64,000 nt of DNA, taken from the NCBI GenBank assembly GCA_030603385.1, contig JAUVXW010000007.1, positions 1 to 64,000 of the forward strand, given 5' to 3'. A program made the translations under genes and the position numbers. Positions 7,711 to 20,400 of the stretch are shown here, piece by piece. This DNA is from Promethearchaeota archaeon. Its GTDB lineage: Archaea; Asgardarchaeota; Lokiarchaeia; Sigyniarchaeales; SOKP01. The stretch's first letter is position 1. Each line of letters opens with the position of its first letter. The notes below the pieces were generated by a model, which saw only the letters and a program-made list of their open reading frames with translations, was not told the DNA's origin and did no database searches.

Positions 7711-8052
7711 ATGTTTATAATGAATGGGGAAAAATTTTGGAGATCTGTTAAAGAGGAGATCTCCCAAATAGCTAATCTCGACATACTTGAAGGCTGTCAA
7801 AACTGTGAAATTCTAAAAAGAATCCAAAACTTAGACAAAAAACTTAATGCTCCAAAAATTCAATATAGAAAGAGAGGGAATTACTATTATTTTTATGAAA
7901 TGGAATGGTATTATGATAAGGAAGTAAAAGAAGGAAGAAGAAAAATAAAAGATAAGTTAGGCCGTATTTCAATAAAAAATTATGAAATCAATAGAGAAAA
8001 AATTAAAAAAATGGGAAAAAAGGAATTATTAGAATTCTTGGAGCAATATTAA
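7711..8052 (+). CDS. Hypothetical protein with aromatic-basic motif
   Basis: A 113-residue basic protein with an AAGGAG site 8 bases before ATG. Residues 50-85 (YRKRGNYYYFYEMEW, then GRRKIKDKLGRIS) recall the N-terminal strand segment seen in some transposases and phage DNA-binding proteins, but the length is far too short for a transposase. Same operon as the RHH gene. Role unknown. Confidence 0.45.
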   Translation: MFIMNGEKFWRSVKEEISQIANLDILEGCQNCEILKRIQNLDKKLNAPKIQYRKRGNYYYFYEMEWYYDKEVKEGRRKIKDKLGRISIKNYEINREKIKKMGKKELLEFLEQY

Positions 8053-8116
8053 AAAATGTAATAAAAACTAAGTTAGAATAAAAATTTAAAAAAAATTAAA
8101 ATAAAAAGAGATGAAA

Positions 8117-8497
8117 ATGAAACCAGAAGAAGTTAGAGAGAAAAAGATAATAAGTAATGCATTTCAGAGATTTGACATAGAATATAAACTATTAGAAGCT
8201 AAATTATGGGCTGATTATTATGAAGTATTAAAAGGAGATATAGAACATATTATATGCGACTGTGGTCATTCTAACGAACTTACTCAACCATTTTGGAAAG
8301 TAATTTGCGAGAAATGTGGAATAAACATCGGTGAGATAGCTGGGAAAAGAACAGAAAAAGTATTTAATAGATTTTTTAGAGAAACAGGGGCTTACATAGA
8401 TAAAATGCCGATATCTGATAGTGAGAAAAATCTTTTGAAAAAAGGAATTATAAATATTTGGGCAAAAAGAGACTATAAAAATTGGAGAAAAGAGTAG
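8117..8497 (+). CDS. Zinc-ribbon hypothetical protein
   Basis: A 126-residue protein with a central zinc ribbon (CDCGHSNEL, then VICEKCGINIGE, about residues 53-80) between helical arms. ATG 8117 is preferred over ATG 8111 because GAGATG at 8108-8113 can serve as its binding site. It is the last gene of the 6136-8497 operon. Nucleic acid or protein binding is likely; no family is recognised. Confidence 0.5.
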   Translation: MKPEEVREKKIISNAFQRFDIEYKLLEAKLWADYYEVLKGDIEHIICDCGHSNELTQPFWKVICEKCGINIGEIAGKRTEKVFNRFFRETGAYIDKMPISDSEKNLLKKGIINIWAKRDYKNWRKE

Positions 8498-8611
8498 GAT
8501 TAAAATATAATAGATTTACAGGAAGATAAAATAAATAAAAATTACAAAATTATGAAGATCTTCTCACAAAAGAAAAAATAGATTTTAAGTTGCAATTAGA
8601 TCTTAGTCAAA

Positions 8612-8764
8612 CTAACTAAGATTTTTTTCTTTCACAACAAAATAAATAAGGCCCTTAATGTCTTTAGTACCAATTACATCAAAACCAATTTTATCAAGTT
8701 TTTCTTTTGCTACTAAAAATTCTTTAGCAAATTTCTTTTCAGAATCCATTTCTAAAGACATCAT
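8612..8764 (-). CDS. Small 50-aa protein
   Basis: An open frame from ATG 8762-8764 codes for 50 residues beginning MMSLEMDSEKKFAKEFLVAK and ending in a strand-like IKGLIYFVVKEKN. The composition is protein-like (helix then two strands). It ends the minus-strand group that includes the integrase. The function is unknown. Confidence 0.4.
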   Translation of the reverse strand: MMSLEMDSEKKFAKEFLVAKEKLDKIGFDVIGTKDIKGLIYFVVKEKNLS

Positions 8765-8852
8765 TAATTAAAATAAATTCTAATCAACTATTTAAATGTA
8801 TTGGTAAAAATGCCCAAAAACAAGTGAAAAAAGCTATATTTTAATCAACTTT

Positions 8853-8933
8853 TTAAGGGTTAGGATAATAATCATTATCTAAATTACCATCTTCAGGAAA
8901 GATTAATTTTCTCCAAACTTCCAATTCACTCAC
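8853..8933 (-). CDS. Possible 26-aa peptide coupled to upstream gene
   Basis: A GTG at 8933 overlaps the stop of the zinc-ribbon gene as GTGA, preceded by AAAGGA. It would make VSELEVWRKLIFPEDG followed by ten residues. The overlap suggests coupling, but the peptide is very short and may be spurious. Confidence 0.25.
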   Translation of the reverse strand: MSELEVWRKLIFPEDGNLDNDYYPNP

Positions 8934-9685
8934 TTCCTTTTATTTTTTCTAAATTCAAATCCACAATTTTCACATATTGCAATAGGTTTATCATACTCTT
9001 TATCACAATTGAAACAGATGAATTTTGTTGATTTTGGCTGTGGTTTTGGTTTTTCTCTTACAGTTAAAATTACTTCTCTTACTTCTTTTATAACTTTTAC
9101 TTCAGGTTTTTTCCCTATTAATATCTCAATTGCATCATATATTCCACTTATCATGCTTAATAATTTATTATATGTTTCAAGTTCTTTCTCATTTGAATGC
9201 ATAATATCATAGGTTTTGTCTAATGTTTCAATTATATCATCAGGATAAGGGTTGACATATGTTTTACTTTCGAGGCATAATTTTTTCCGATTTTCTCTAT
9301 TAAGAGAAGCTATGGCGAGAGTCCAAACTAAAGAATTCAAACCTAAAACCCAACTTGAGATATATTCTCGTGTGTTGTCTCTCCATAAGCCCATTCTCCA
9401 TTGAACAAGACTTCTTCTTATTTCTGTTCGACATTCTCCAATATGTTTGAGAGGAAGATACCTTTTTCGTGTAAAAATTTTATCATCGTATTCTTTTTGT
9501 AAACGACTAATTTCTCTAAATATCTTATTTTGGTTAATCTTCAATTTGGTTTTTTCTTTCATATCAATTATTAAATCAACAGCAGTCCCAGCAATTCCCG
9601 CAATCCTATCTCTTCCTTCAGGTATATCTTTTACTCGTTTGAATGCTTCATAAGCAATTTCAATTTCTAATTTCTTTATATTCAA
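8930..9685 (-). CDS. Hypothetical protein with C-terminal zinc ribbon
   Basis: A 251-residue protein, helical with basic patches, ending in a zinc ribbon: FICFNCDKEYDKPIAICENC (about residues 222-241 of this start) and a basic tail. The frame is open from GTG 9694, but GGTGAT overlaps that codon and is spaced five bases before TTG 9685, giving MNIKKLEIEIAYEAF. A proline/valine-rich linker (KPKPQPKS) precedes the ribbon. It lies between a small membrane protein and the end of the integrase operon. No family recognised. Confidence 0.5.
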   Translation of the reverse strand: MNIKKLEIEIAYEAFKRVKDIPEGRDRIAGIAGTAVDLIIDMKEKTKLKINQNKIFREISRLQKEYDDKIFTRKRYLPLKHIGECRTEIRRSLVQWRMGLWRDNTREYISSWVLGLNSLVWTLAIASLNRENRKKLCLESKTYVNPYPDDIIETLDKTYDIMHSNEKELETYNKLLSMISGIYDAIEILIGKKPEVKVIKEVREVILTVREKPKPQPKSTKFICFNCDKEYDKPIAICENCGFEFRKNKRK

Positions 9686-9690
9686 TTTAA

Positions 9691-9876
9691 TCACCTAACG
9701 GAAAGATTAAATGTCTCTATAATAAAAACTGCGATAATATATCCTACAATAATTACTATTACCACTAGAGGTAAAGATATTGCATATAGTTTATTTGCTC
9801 TTTTATCTTTTCTTTTCTGTTTTTCTTTTTCTATTATTTCTTGAGCTATTTTATCTTTTTCTTCTTGACTAATCAT
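9691..9876 (-). CDS. Small single-pass membrane protein
   Basis: A 61-residue protein: a charged N-terminal helix (MISQEEKDKIAQEIIEKEKQ), then one transmembrane segment of about 22 hydrophobic residues (ISLPLVVIVIIVGYIIAVFI), and a short tail. Its ATG overlaps the integrase stop by eight bases with GAGGTGAT as binding site, so it is co-translated with the integrase. It is a typical small membrane protein of archaeal mobile elements; function unknown. Confidence 0.55.
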   Translation of the reverse strand: MISQEEKDKIAQEIIEKEKQKRKDKRANKLYAISLPLVVIVIIVGYIIAVFIIETFNLSVR

Positions 9877-10477
9877 ACTTTATCACCTCACTTCCTTTTA
9901 TTTTTTTAAATAATATTTTTTTATCTATTTTTTTCATTCTATCAAATAGGGCCTTCTTACTAATTTTAAGATATTTCATCGTAGTTTCAAGATCTTTATG
10001 TCTTAGAATTCCAGATACATTTTCCAATGCCATTCCATTGTTTAATAAATGTGTTGCTCGTGATCTCCGGAAACTATGGGTAGTTATAGGTTTTTTAATT
10101 TCTGTTAGTTCTACACATTTTTTCACAATTTTATAGGCCATAGGATAACTAAGTTGAGAAGATCGATTGGATTGAAATACAAAATCCTGAGTTTTAATCT
10201 TTTTATCATTACAAAAACGTTCAATTTCTCCATAAATATGTGGGGGTACTGGTTGAGTTTCCCAATTCCTCTTGTCTGTTTTTTGATCTCTCAGTAATAA
10301 ATAAGTATAATCATCTTCATTTCTATAATCTTCATATTTGCTATTCAAAGCTTCTGAAACACGTAAAGCACCATAATAACATACTCTCATTAATAAAAGG
10401 TTCCTAGAGGAGATTCCAGGCGTTTGCCATAATATTTCGATTTCTTTCTCTGAAAGCCATTCTTTTGAATATTTCAT
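9869..10477 (-). CDS. Tyrosine recombinase/integrase
   Basis: A 202-residue catalytic domain of the tyrosine recombinase family. The active site is complete: R39 (GALRVSEAL), a lysine in the beta hairpin (LRDQKTDKR, 66 or 69), H134-x-x-R137 (THSFRRSR), H160 (GILRHKDLETTM) and Y169 (MKYLKI). The usual N-terminal core-binding domain is short or absent, only about 10-20 residues before the catalytic fold. A 69-residue gene upstream overlaps it by ATGA and might supply a helper part. This enzyme is likely to integrate and excise the element occupying roughly 1-10,700. No attachment site could be assigned. Confidence 0.85.
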   Translation of the reverse strand: MKYSKEWLSEKEIEILWQTPGISSRNLLLMRVCYYGALRVSEALNSKYEDYRNEDDYTYLLLRDQKTDKRNWETQPVPPHIYGEIERFCNDKKIKTQDFVFQSNRSSQLSYPMAYKIVKKCVELTEIKKPITTHSFRRSRATHLLNNGMALENVSGILRHKDLETTMKYLKISKKALFDRMKKIDKKILFKKIKGSEVIKYD

Positions 10478-10683
10478 TTTGTTATCAATTTTGCTTTTTC
10501 TACTATATTTCTAGCGTCTTGAATACATTCATTGCAATTTCTAATAAAATCCTCTAATATTCTCTTAGGAATTGGAACCTTAATATCTTCTAAATTTATA
10601 TAGAAAGAGTTATCACTTTCGAAATAACCTAAGTTCAGATTTTTAAAATATTTATAAATTTCATGATCCATCATATTTTTCAT
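10474..10683 (-). CDS. Small protein upstream of integrase
   Basis: A 69-residue protein (MKNMMDHEIYKYFKNLNLGY, then two strands and a helical tail with Cys residues). It overlaps the integrase start by four bases (ATGA), so the two are made together. It might act as an excision or DNA-binding accessory factor, as genes in this position often do; no motif confirms that. Confidence 0.5.
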   Translation of the reverse strand: MKNMMDHEIYKYFKNLNLGYFESDNSFYINLEDIKVPIPKRILEDFIRNCNECIQDARNIVEKAKLITK

Positions 10684-10891
10684 TTTTACACTTTTATTTA
10701 ATTTTTATAAAATTAAAGATTTTATAGGAAAATCTCTACTTATGGATCGGATGATTATTTTTATTTATAAAGGCACTTGTTTTTTGATTAACAAAAGTAA
10801 AGATTTTACCGTATTTTCTTTACTTAAAAAATAGAATTTTTGCTTTATAAAATATGATCTTTATGCATATTTTCACGTTAATAAAAAAAAG

Positions 10892-10947
10892 GAGAATGAA
10901 TCCTGGCTAATATTTTATTCTTTGAGGAATAAAAGAGGTTCATTCTC
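10892..10947. repeat. Nested inverted repeat (potential stem-loop)
   Basis: Outer arms GAGAATGAA (10892-10900) and TTCATTCTC (10939-10947) are perfectly complementary. Inside lies a second perfect hairpin TTTTATTC-TTTGAG-GAATAAAA (10913-10934). The whole is about 56 bases. It could be a transcript structure, a terminator, or a recombinase/attachment site at the integrase side. Confidence 0.5.
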
Positions 10948-11332
10948 TAAGGTTATTATTATTTTTCTAATATTTAATTATCGCTTTTTTCGATAAATAT
11001 AATCGAAATTTTCAATAAATCAAATTTCTAATATTTATTCATTCCTTTTTGAAAAACGTTCTAAAAATGGGGATTAATTGCCTAAAAAATATATGAATAT
11101 TGCAATTTAATTATGATTTAATTTTCTGATTTTTTCTAATTCAAAGAAAGTTTTCTCATTTTTGAGAAAGGTTGGAGGAATTATTTAAATACCACGTTTT
11201 TGTTACTTCTTAAAATAATGTATAGTCAAAAGTTTTAGGTGTTACAGAATTTTTCCTTTAAATTGGATTTCTATTACAATTTCGTTTTGGGTTTCTTCAG
11301 TTTTTGTAAGATTTTGCATATTTTTTTTTCTC

Positions 11333-11340
11333 TTTATATA
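11333..11340 (+). promoter_or_regulatory. TATA-like box for giant gene
   Basis: TTTATATA lies 73 bases before ATG 11406 and only 8 bases before the upstream ATG 11349. Archaeal transcription starts about 25 bases after TATA (near 11360), so the upstream ATG would not be in the transcript. The flanking BRE is pyrimidine-rich, which weakens the call. Confidence 0.4.
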
Positions 11341-11405
11341 TCTTCATTATGGGTTATATAAAGATTCAACATTATGTTTCTTTCACATTAAAAGAGGTGC
11401 AAAGT

Positions 11406-14400
11406 ATGGAACTAGTTGAAAAATCTTCAAATATAGATGAGCTGATAGAGCACCATTGTCAGAAAAAGATTAGACTGCCTAAAATACAATTAAATTATTC
11501 AAATAAAGCGAAAGGAATAACCTGTTTTGCAAGTTTCTTTCTTTTCTTAATTGGTTTTATATTGTCTGGAAACGATATACAAAGTAAAATAATAATTACT
11601 GGAGGATATCTTTTCTTTTTTTATTTAAACTTACCTAGATTTTCTGACTCGGGAATAAAAAAAGATTATTATGCAGCATTACACGAATATGTAATTAAAA
11701 GAACCGATTTTCTTAATCTAGATTCCAAAAAAGCACTCATTTGCTTAACTTCTTATCTAATCTCTTCGATTTTTTCACTATTGTCTATTTATGTTTTTAA
11801 TAATATAGAAGCCTTTCTCATCTCCTTCTTCATTTTTCTTATTGTTTTAAAAGTATACATGCCAGATCTAACAAATTATAGAAAGAAAAATGTACGATTT
11901 CTTGCAATCATAATAATTTTTTCTTTAATTCTCTTTCCAATGTTAATAAGTTGGGAATCTCTCGGGTTAAAGCAAGAAGTATGTCCATCCCCTTCCTTTG
12001 GAATATATCCACAGCACCAAAGAAGAGAAAATAACGTAATTGATCTAATTAATTTAGATTATACAGAAAATCTTAATGAATTAACAGATATTACATTCAA
12101 TTCCTTGATCTCAATAAAATTTAAAACTTCTTGTTCCACAAACAAGATAATAACATTTCATGCAGATCTAATTCCCAGAAATGTATCGATATCTGGAGAA
12201 CTCAACTCAGAAGCAAAAGTATTGGAAAAAACACATTCATTTAGTTCAAAACAATTTAAGGGACCTTTCTCTGAGCGAGACCTTTATTTTAAATTAGATT
12301 TGTCAAGTACTCAAACACCTGTTTTGCCGGGAAAGTATCAACTAGATATATTTTATATTGTTCAAAAAGGATTTACAGTTGGAGAACACTCATCAGTTCA
12401 TTCATATGAAATTAACATTCAGAAGGAATATGTGTTCTTTATTGAAAAATATTCAGCCGATCCTGGAAAATCCACTCGAAAGGGAAGCATTTATACAATT
12501 GAGAATTTAGACTTACCTGGTTGGACAACAATTTTTGAGACAAGAATAGAAGACTCCTTGGGAAATCCCATCCCTAATGGAATTGTCTCATTATATACAA
12601 CAGATTATAAAGATGGGAATATAATTTTAAAAAAAACGTCAGACTATCAAGTAGGAGACGATGGATTCATCTATTATAAGGCAAACAGTAGATATTTTGG
12701 AGAATTAACAAGAGGAAAGCTAGTATTTGATGGTTCTCAGAGCTTGTATTATAAAACGACAACTCATTTGGAAAGTGCTGAGCTCTCGGAGGATAAATTT
12801 GTCCATTCATCTGATTATCCCACTAATGGAGATTTTCTTTACAATGGAACTCAATTCAAATTGGAAGAGGTAAATCAGTTTAAAACGAGAACTCATTTAT
12901 TATATTTCCATGACTTTAGTATAAAAGAATTACAGTGGGTTAAATCCCCAAATTATTGTTATTATACGGGAACTTCAGATTTCATTTACCTTAATACTAA
13001 AAAATCAACCGATACATATATTGAGAGCCCTATAATAACATATTTAGGCACAAAAGCGGAGTTAGCTTATCTTTCATACAGATATCAGCTATATAACTAT
13101 GAAAGTTTAAATGATGAGATTTGGGTTGATCTTCAATCTCAATTGTGGAGAGATGGGGTAATAGTGCACCAACAATTTGATTACAAGGGATTTTATAATG
13201 AAAAAGGTGGCAACTGGAAAACAATTGAGACTAATTTAACCAACTATTTTCAAGAGGGGGGTCAGCAATTTAAGATTAAGATTCTCGCCAATTTTACTGC
13301 CAGATCCCATCATATAAATGAAATATCAATTAGGTTTGATTATGCCAGGTTAGAGGTTTATCATCCTCCAGTATATTTTAGGGATTTTACGTTTCATAAT
13401 GGATTTAATGAATTCACATCTCCGATTACTGAAACTACTGAATCATTTTATTGGGATTTAAATAATACAGTATCAGAAGAACAATTTAATGCTATTATTG
13501 GCAATAATTTCTCTCTAGAAGCTATTCCAAACGGCTCCTCTCCAAATTCTTTTGGAATTCTTACTAAACTAAAAGAAAAAACTGAATTCTCGGAAAGTGA
13601 ATTTCTAATCACTAATCAAATCAATCTCGATAATTTGGAGTTTTTGAAATATGAAAATTTATCGAATTGTTACCTAGATCTTGATGCAAAATTAAACTTA
13701 TTCAGTTTTATAAATAAAAATATAGCGAAAAAATCAACGTCACTTTCTGGAGCTTTAGAGACCGAGATGTTAGTAATGACTGAATCTTTCTCTGATCCAG
13801 ATTTAGTAATTTCAAGTGAAATAATATATGATGATTTTGCTAATGATTATATTCTTAAGGAGTTGAATTTAAGAGAGACTTGGGACAAAGATTTTGGTGA
13901 ATTGTTTTATAATTTTGACACTTTAACAAATGAAATAGAAGTGCCAAATATTGATCAGTACCTTCAGCTCTCTGCTAAGGAGCAAGAGGATTTATTTATT
14001 CTGTTTAAAAACCTATATGAAGAGGGATATCACAAGATATATTTAGTATTTAAATTTAAAATCAACATTTTTAACAAGATCCAAGATGAATCATTAAATA
14101 ATATTAATGTTTGGTTCAATAGATTTCAATTATGTTACCGTTGGATGAATTTTTCTGGTTTTTTTAATCAGACATATTTACTTGAAAGAGATAAAGATCC
14201 ATTTATATTCTTCGAAAAACTAACAAGTGAGGCAAATCTCAACCTATTATCGGATTTTGGAATTGAAATTGAAGGACGCAATGATCTTATTTCTTTTTCC
14301 TCATTAAGCGATAATTATTTTGGTACCCTTGGAGTTTATGATTCTTTTGGGAAGTTCACTGTTGATGAAAACAATATTAAAGCAAGAACTGGAATTATTT

Positions 14401-17400
14401 CACCAAATTTATATTCAAATAATACTAACAATTATACTCTTCGAGCAATTATCGATTTCTATCCATTTTTAAAGTGTCAAGAGGATATACAACTTGAATC
14501 GATATTTCATAGTTTTAACTCCAATAAAATGAATCTGAACTTAGAAATCTTTAATCAATATGAGGAAAAGATTGCAACCAATTATGGAAATCCATATTTA
14601 ATGGTCAGAGATTTAGATGTCAATGATTTTGCTTCTATTACCAATAACAATGGTGAGAAATATTATTTTACTATAAAACCAATGAAACTCCATGTATATT
14701 TACACGATATTATTACATCAACTGATTATATCTATTTGAAACTTGTTTCTGAGTTTTCAGATAAATTTAATTCTACAATCACCTATGAACAGGGTGTTTT
14801 CTTAGATACTGTTAAACTAGAGTTTATACAAGAAGAAACCTATTTCGAAGAGGAATCATATTCCGAACCGATAAATAATCATAATAACGACTATTCGTCA
14901 GGAGCACCAATTTATTTCCAGGATATCCCGTCCTTTATAGAAAATATGTCCATTAACGACCATAATTTTGAAGAGATTGTGTTCTTCAATGATCATACAA
15001 ATTTAACCTTAGATTTGAAAAATAATGATAATGTAAGTTCTGTTAAAATTCATGCCATCAAAATTTTGGGGGATCCCGCATTCTATACATATATAGATCA
15101 AAATAAACAATGGTTTAATTTAATCATAAAAGGGACTTCAAGCTATCCTAACTCAAATTCACCTTATTTAACATCGGACAAACTTTCTTATTCTTTTTTC
15201 GATGGTTATGATCTTAATGGTACATTTAATTATGAGAATGTTATCCACTTAGATAATTATACAATTCCATTTAAGGATTTAAACATAATAGATATTGAAA
15301 GAATTTATACAAGTCAGGAAATTTCAATTCCGTTCTATTTCGATCCAATAGCCCAAGAATTGACAATAGATCGAGAATATGCTAGGTATCTTAATAGTTC
15401 TACTAATTTAATCTTAAAAGGTGTAAAATGTGATTTAGGTTGGAATAGTTCATTTTCTTTTGAAGGGGAAAAATGGGTATTAGAAGAGTTTAATGTGGTT
15501 AATTATTTATCTTCAGTTCCAGAATGGTTTGAGTGCCTTTATGGATTTGAAAATGATGAGTCTTCTGAGTATGTCCATTATAAACAAGTAGATCAATATA
15601 CCAAAGACATGTTTGAATTCTACTTCTCAATTAGTTATGATAATGGAAGTAAAAAAACCACACCAATTTATAATGCAAGATATGATAATGTAAAAGCAAC
15701 AGGGATATTTGGAAAAATTTTAACGAATTCCGAGGGTGAAACAAAAGTAAATTATCATATGTTGGGGGAGACAGGAAATTTCAGAAATATTATGTTTGGA
15801 ACTTCAAACCCAGAGCATAGAACACTTTATTTTACTCTTGGATATGAAATAATCAATGTTGGTGATAGTGAATATTATATTAGCTCACAATTTCCCTCCC
15901 CATTAAATAAAATTAGACAAATTGAGTTATACAATCAAACCAACTCTAAGATTGGGTCAATGAATTTAGATTATTCCTCTGAACCGATTCGTTATTTTTC
16001 ATTAGAATTAGACTCTAAGTACTTTAATGAGGGATTCAACTGGATTAAAGCTATTATAACAGATCAAGCAGATAATAATAAAATTATATATACTTCTATT
16101 TATGTCTACAAAGAGCTTAATTATTCTCTCTCACAGTCACTAGCTTTTGGAGATACTATTTATTATAATCAAGAAAGGAATTACACACAAGATCCTCACC
16201 AATTCTTTGGATTTTTGAATAATTGGGTTGATAATGGAAGAAAGAGCAATATTACCGTTGAGATTAGTTATTTTAACTATAATGAGCAAATTTGGATTCC
16301 CTTAGGGTCAACAGTAAGTTCGGATGGATCATTTACAGTAGATTGGCATGAAATTGATGAGAGTTACAGATCGCTTTTACCGTCTCAGCGAGGATATTTG
16401 CCGGTAAATTTGACATATTACGAAAGACCACCGGCTTACTTTTATGGAGATTATGGGAAATTTGATAGTTCTAATACCTTGTCACCTTTTTTAATTGATG
16501 AAACGGGGAAAATATATATTTATCACTTTAACCATTTTAAAGACAAGTGGATTATAAACAAAACAATAGGATTGGGTGTTTCACTCAATGATAATACAGT
16601 TTCTGCGCTAGATTTGAATGGAGACGAAAGAACTGATTTAGTTTTCTCAAGTAAAACGCAAGAAGATAATAGGATTCATTTTTACATTTATAATTCAGAA
16701 ACTAAGATATTTGATTTTAATCAGACAATAAATATCCAAAAAGATATTTCATACTCTCAAGCGTTAGCTAAACCTGTTATACGGGATTATTTATTTGATT
16801 TTACAGATGGAACAACCCCTGTCTTATATTTATGCATAAGTAACACATCAAATGACGTAAATTTCATCTTAAAGCTTTCATTTGACTTTTATTTAAACTT
16901 TGTTCAAGAATCTATCACCCAAATCCCGGCAAATTACCTGATCACTAAACTTTCATTAATTAAAGATCGACTATTTATTGGGGCTATATCACCTCAAAGA
17001 CAAGCAAAAGTTCAATCTTCAATCTTTACTCTTGATCCTAAACTTCTTATAAACAGTACAGAGATTTTTGAAGATTCTATTGAGGGAATTGTCGCTGAGA
17101 TTTCATATTTTAAGGCACAGGTGGGTGAAATGCTAGTTCTAGGTATTTCGAAAGATCAATACAATGAAGATGATATAATCTTGTACTATCTTTTTGATGA
17201 AGTAGAAAAATCTTGGAAACGACCAGCTTTAATATTTAATCCTAATTCTGACATTTTTTTTAATGATTCTCTTGATTTTCGCATTCGTGCAATAGTTACT
17301 TCCAAAGAAGAACATCTCGAATCATTGTATATAGCCTCGAATCATGGTGTTTTTAGGACTATAATTACAACTGAGATTTTTGAGGAAGATATTATACCTA

Positions 17401-20400
17401 TATACTATTCTGTTGATACTGTTAGAATAAGTGATTTGCTAGCTTATAAGGAGGAAAACGAAGATTATATCCAATTACCTTTAACCAATTATCCAATCAC
17501 ATCAATTATTAATGTCTATAAAGTTGAGAAATGTTATTATGATGAGATTTATATATTCAACAGAATTGAGCGATTAGATGAAAATGGATATTCAATAAGT
17601 AATGATAGACGGTCTTTAATGTGTTATCCTGAAAGAGGAAATTGGACACTCAATACATTACTTAATTCTGATTTGTACTACGAAATTCGGTATTACTATG
17701 AAGCCACACTAAAAGAGGCTTCTGGTTATATCTCATCAAGGATAAAGAAAGAGGAACATAGTCATTCTACTGATATAATAGCATCAACTTCAGAAATGAA
17801 GGCAGAAGACTTGAGATTTCAATTAAAGAACATATATGATAACTCTTGGACTCTCAATTATGGCACTAACTATGAAGATTGGAATTATCAAACCATACCA
17901 GTAACAAGTGGCTTACCATTTATAATTCGTTATGGCTCACTTGAAGGTAGTGGAATTACTTCTGTGTCTCAATTATCAACTTTAACTGAGTACAACAATA
18001 AACGTATAAATTATGGAACAATCACTACCACATCTGATATGGTATCGACGAGTACGGAATTAAGCCAATTTGAGACAGGACAAGATTTTAAAGATCCGAA
18101 TAATTACCAATATCCATATAGCAACTCCTATATTGACTCGGTTTGGGTTGAAGATTTAGACTTATCCTCTAGTATAGATTTTAGAACTGATATGGGTGAT
18201 TATACTGAACTTCTAGGAGATATGGGTAATATCGCTGATGATATTCTTCCTAGTACAGTAGCCAATACTGTTGCATATCAGCCTGAGATTATTAATGTAG
18301 CAGTTAGCGTCTCTGGTGGAGGGACTCCAACCGTGAAAGATGATCAAGACCAAGATGTTACTACTAATAATCAACGAATTCAAATACTCAAAAATAAAGG
18401 TAATTACCTTCAAGTATACGAATCAAATAATGCTGATTTGGGTCTTTATATCGACGTCATGTTCCAATTAGATGATAATGAAGATTATAAAAGCATTAAG
18501 TGTATCTTAGTCTCAACTGCATTTGCTCAAATTATTGTACCAACTGGGAATTATGATCCAGGTGGTTATGTCGACTATGTCAAAAACATGAAAGTCTCAC
18601 TCATAGATAATGAAAACATTGAGATCGGTACCTTCCATACTAAGGATGATATTTTTGAAAATATTTTTGAGGCATCTAATTTATATGTCATTGATAATGA
18701 CGGTCTACCTAATTTTGATGATGATATCTATAGAAAGTTTAAAACATACAATTTTGGTAAGTCTATTTATTCTGATCCTGCTTATATAGAGCAAGGATAT
18801 TACAAAGTAGATAACATTCCAGAGAGAGCCAACTTTTTGTTTCCTAATAAATATAATATACACAAAATAACTAAAGGTGTGTTCTCTAGAGGTGCAAATA
18901 ATCAATTTAGATTTTATTATTATTATCATGATGATGCTCTTTATTATGAACCTGAATCTACCTATGAAGAAGAGCATATTTATGATTACAATTACTTAAG
19001 ACTTGATACAAGTGATACGACCAATTTTGTTAATGACGGGAAATTAAAATTAAGGTTTTCAATGGCAGGATATACTGGTGATCTTTCAAAGATTTTACGG
19101 AATGAGTTAATTGTTCGACATTTTAATTGCACCGTATTTTCAGATAAAGACAATCTAAACAATCAAAATTGGGATTTCTCAGGAGATGGTTATACTTCAC
19201 AAGACACAGATGGGGGTCTAATTTTAAATTCTGGCTCTATATCATTAGACGATACTAATTGCCCCACTAAGACCTACATAGACTCTAATAGTGATATAAA
19301 ATATCGAGCTGTTTTTAGACTACAAGACACAGGAAATATAGTCACTTTTTCAGTTGGAAGTGCTTCATATAGATACGATACACTTGATCCTAATTTACCT
19401 GATAAGCTTAGCCTACAAAACGGAATAAACACAATTGAAATTACCTACGATGCTTTTAATTCATGGAACTTGTTTATTAACGGCGAAAATGGAACAGATG
19501 GAACAGGTGAATTAGAGGGATGGTTTAATCCAAACGAATTTGAACCTTCAGGTGATTTCTATCCAACAATTTCTGTTGGTGATAATGATGAAATTAATCT
19601 CATTGAAATTAAAAATCAAGTTTTTGAAAAGATTGACGCTAACTATAATGGATGGTCTACTGATTATAATGATAGCGAAGAATTAGTTGTTGGAGGTAAA
19701 GGAGAGACATATAAGGACCTTACGTATTCAGATATTTCATTACAACGAGAAATTATCTACTCTTTTAACAATGGGTTATCCAATATTAAAGCCGTATTTG
19801 AGGATTTACGCCTTTGGTCTGATTTAGATTATCACACTAACATTGATGAGGTCTCGCAGCAACAGTATGACACAGATTTTCCTTTATTTATAAGTAACAT
19901 TTACAATGATGATGAATATAGTGGGACTTTCTATACCGAGCCAAGTAATACTTTTCCAATAAGTGGTATTATGCCATTTCCCACTGATTTGGATTTGAAT
20001 TTTCCAAACTTTGCTCCATCAATGCCAGATAATATTTATATATTAAAAGTTGAACCACATTTCTATTTTAAATATGATTATGGAACTGATGCTAAATTAA
20101 TAGTTAGATTATCCAATGGTCTTTATATTGATGCACCTCTTGATAATCCCTATATAGGCAATCAGATTTTACAAATTGATTACCTTTATGATTACATTTT
20201 AAGTGATTTACAGGTCTATAGTTCTAGCAATTTTCAGGCCGAAGCGTTCAATTATGGATTTACATACACCGACGACTTAGAATTAAGTACCACCACAATT
20301 AAAATAGAAAACTGCTATGGTAATGTAGACATTTACATGATGCAATATAAGGTTTATACCACCCCCAAACCAAATACGTTTAGAGATCTTCTATATAATC

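Larger units (their letters stand above)
10684..11405. other. AT-rich intergenic region between element and giant gene
   Basis: About 720 bases. It holds the promoter for the integrase operon at its left, a nested inverted repeat at 10892-10947, and a TATA-like sequence at 11333-11340 for the giant gene. No gene is supported; a 30-codon ATG frame at 10742-10834 has no binding site or motif. It is a likely place for the right attachment site, but no matching repeat was found. Confidence 0.5.

Noticed and set aside
10742..10834. 30-codon ATG frame between integrase and giant gene
   Set aside because: No binding site, low complexity, and it lies where promoter elements are expected.
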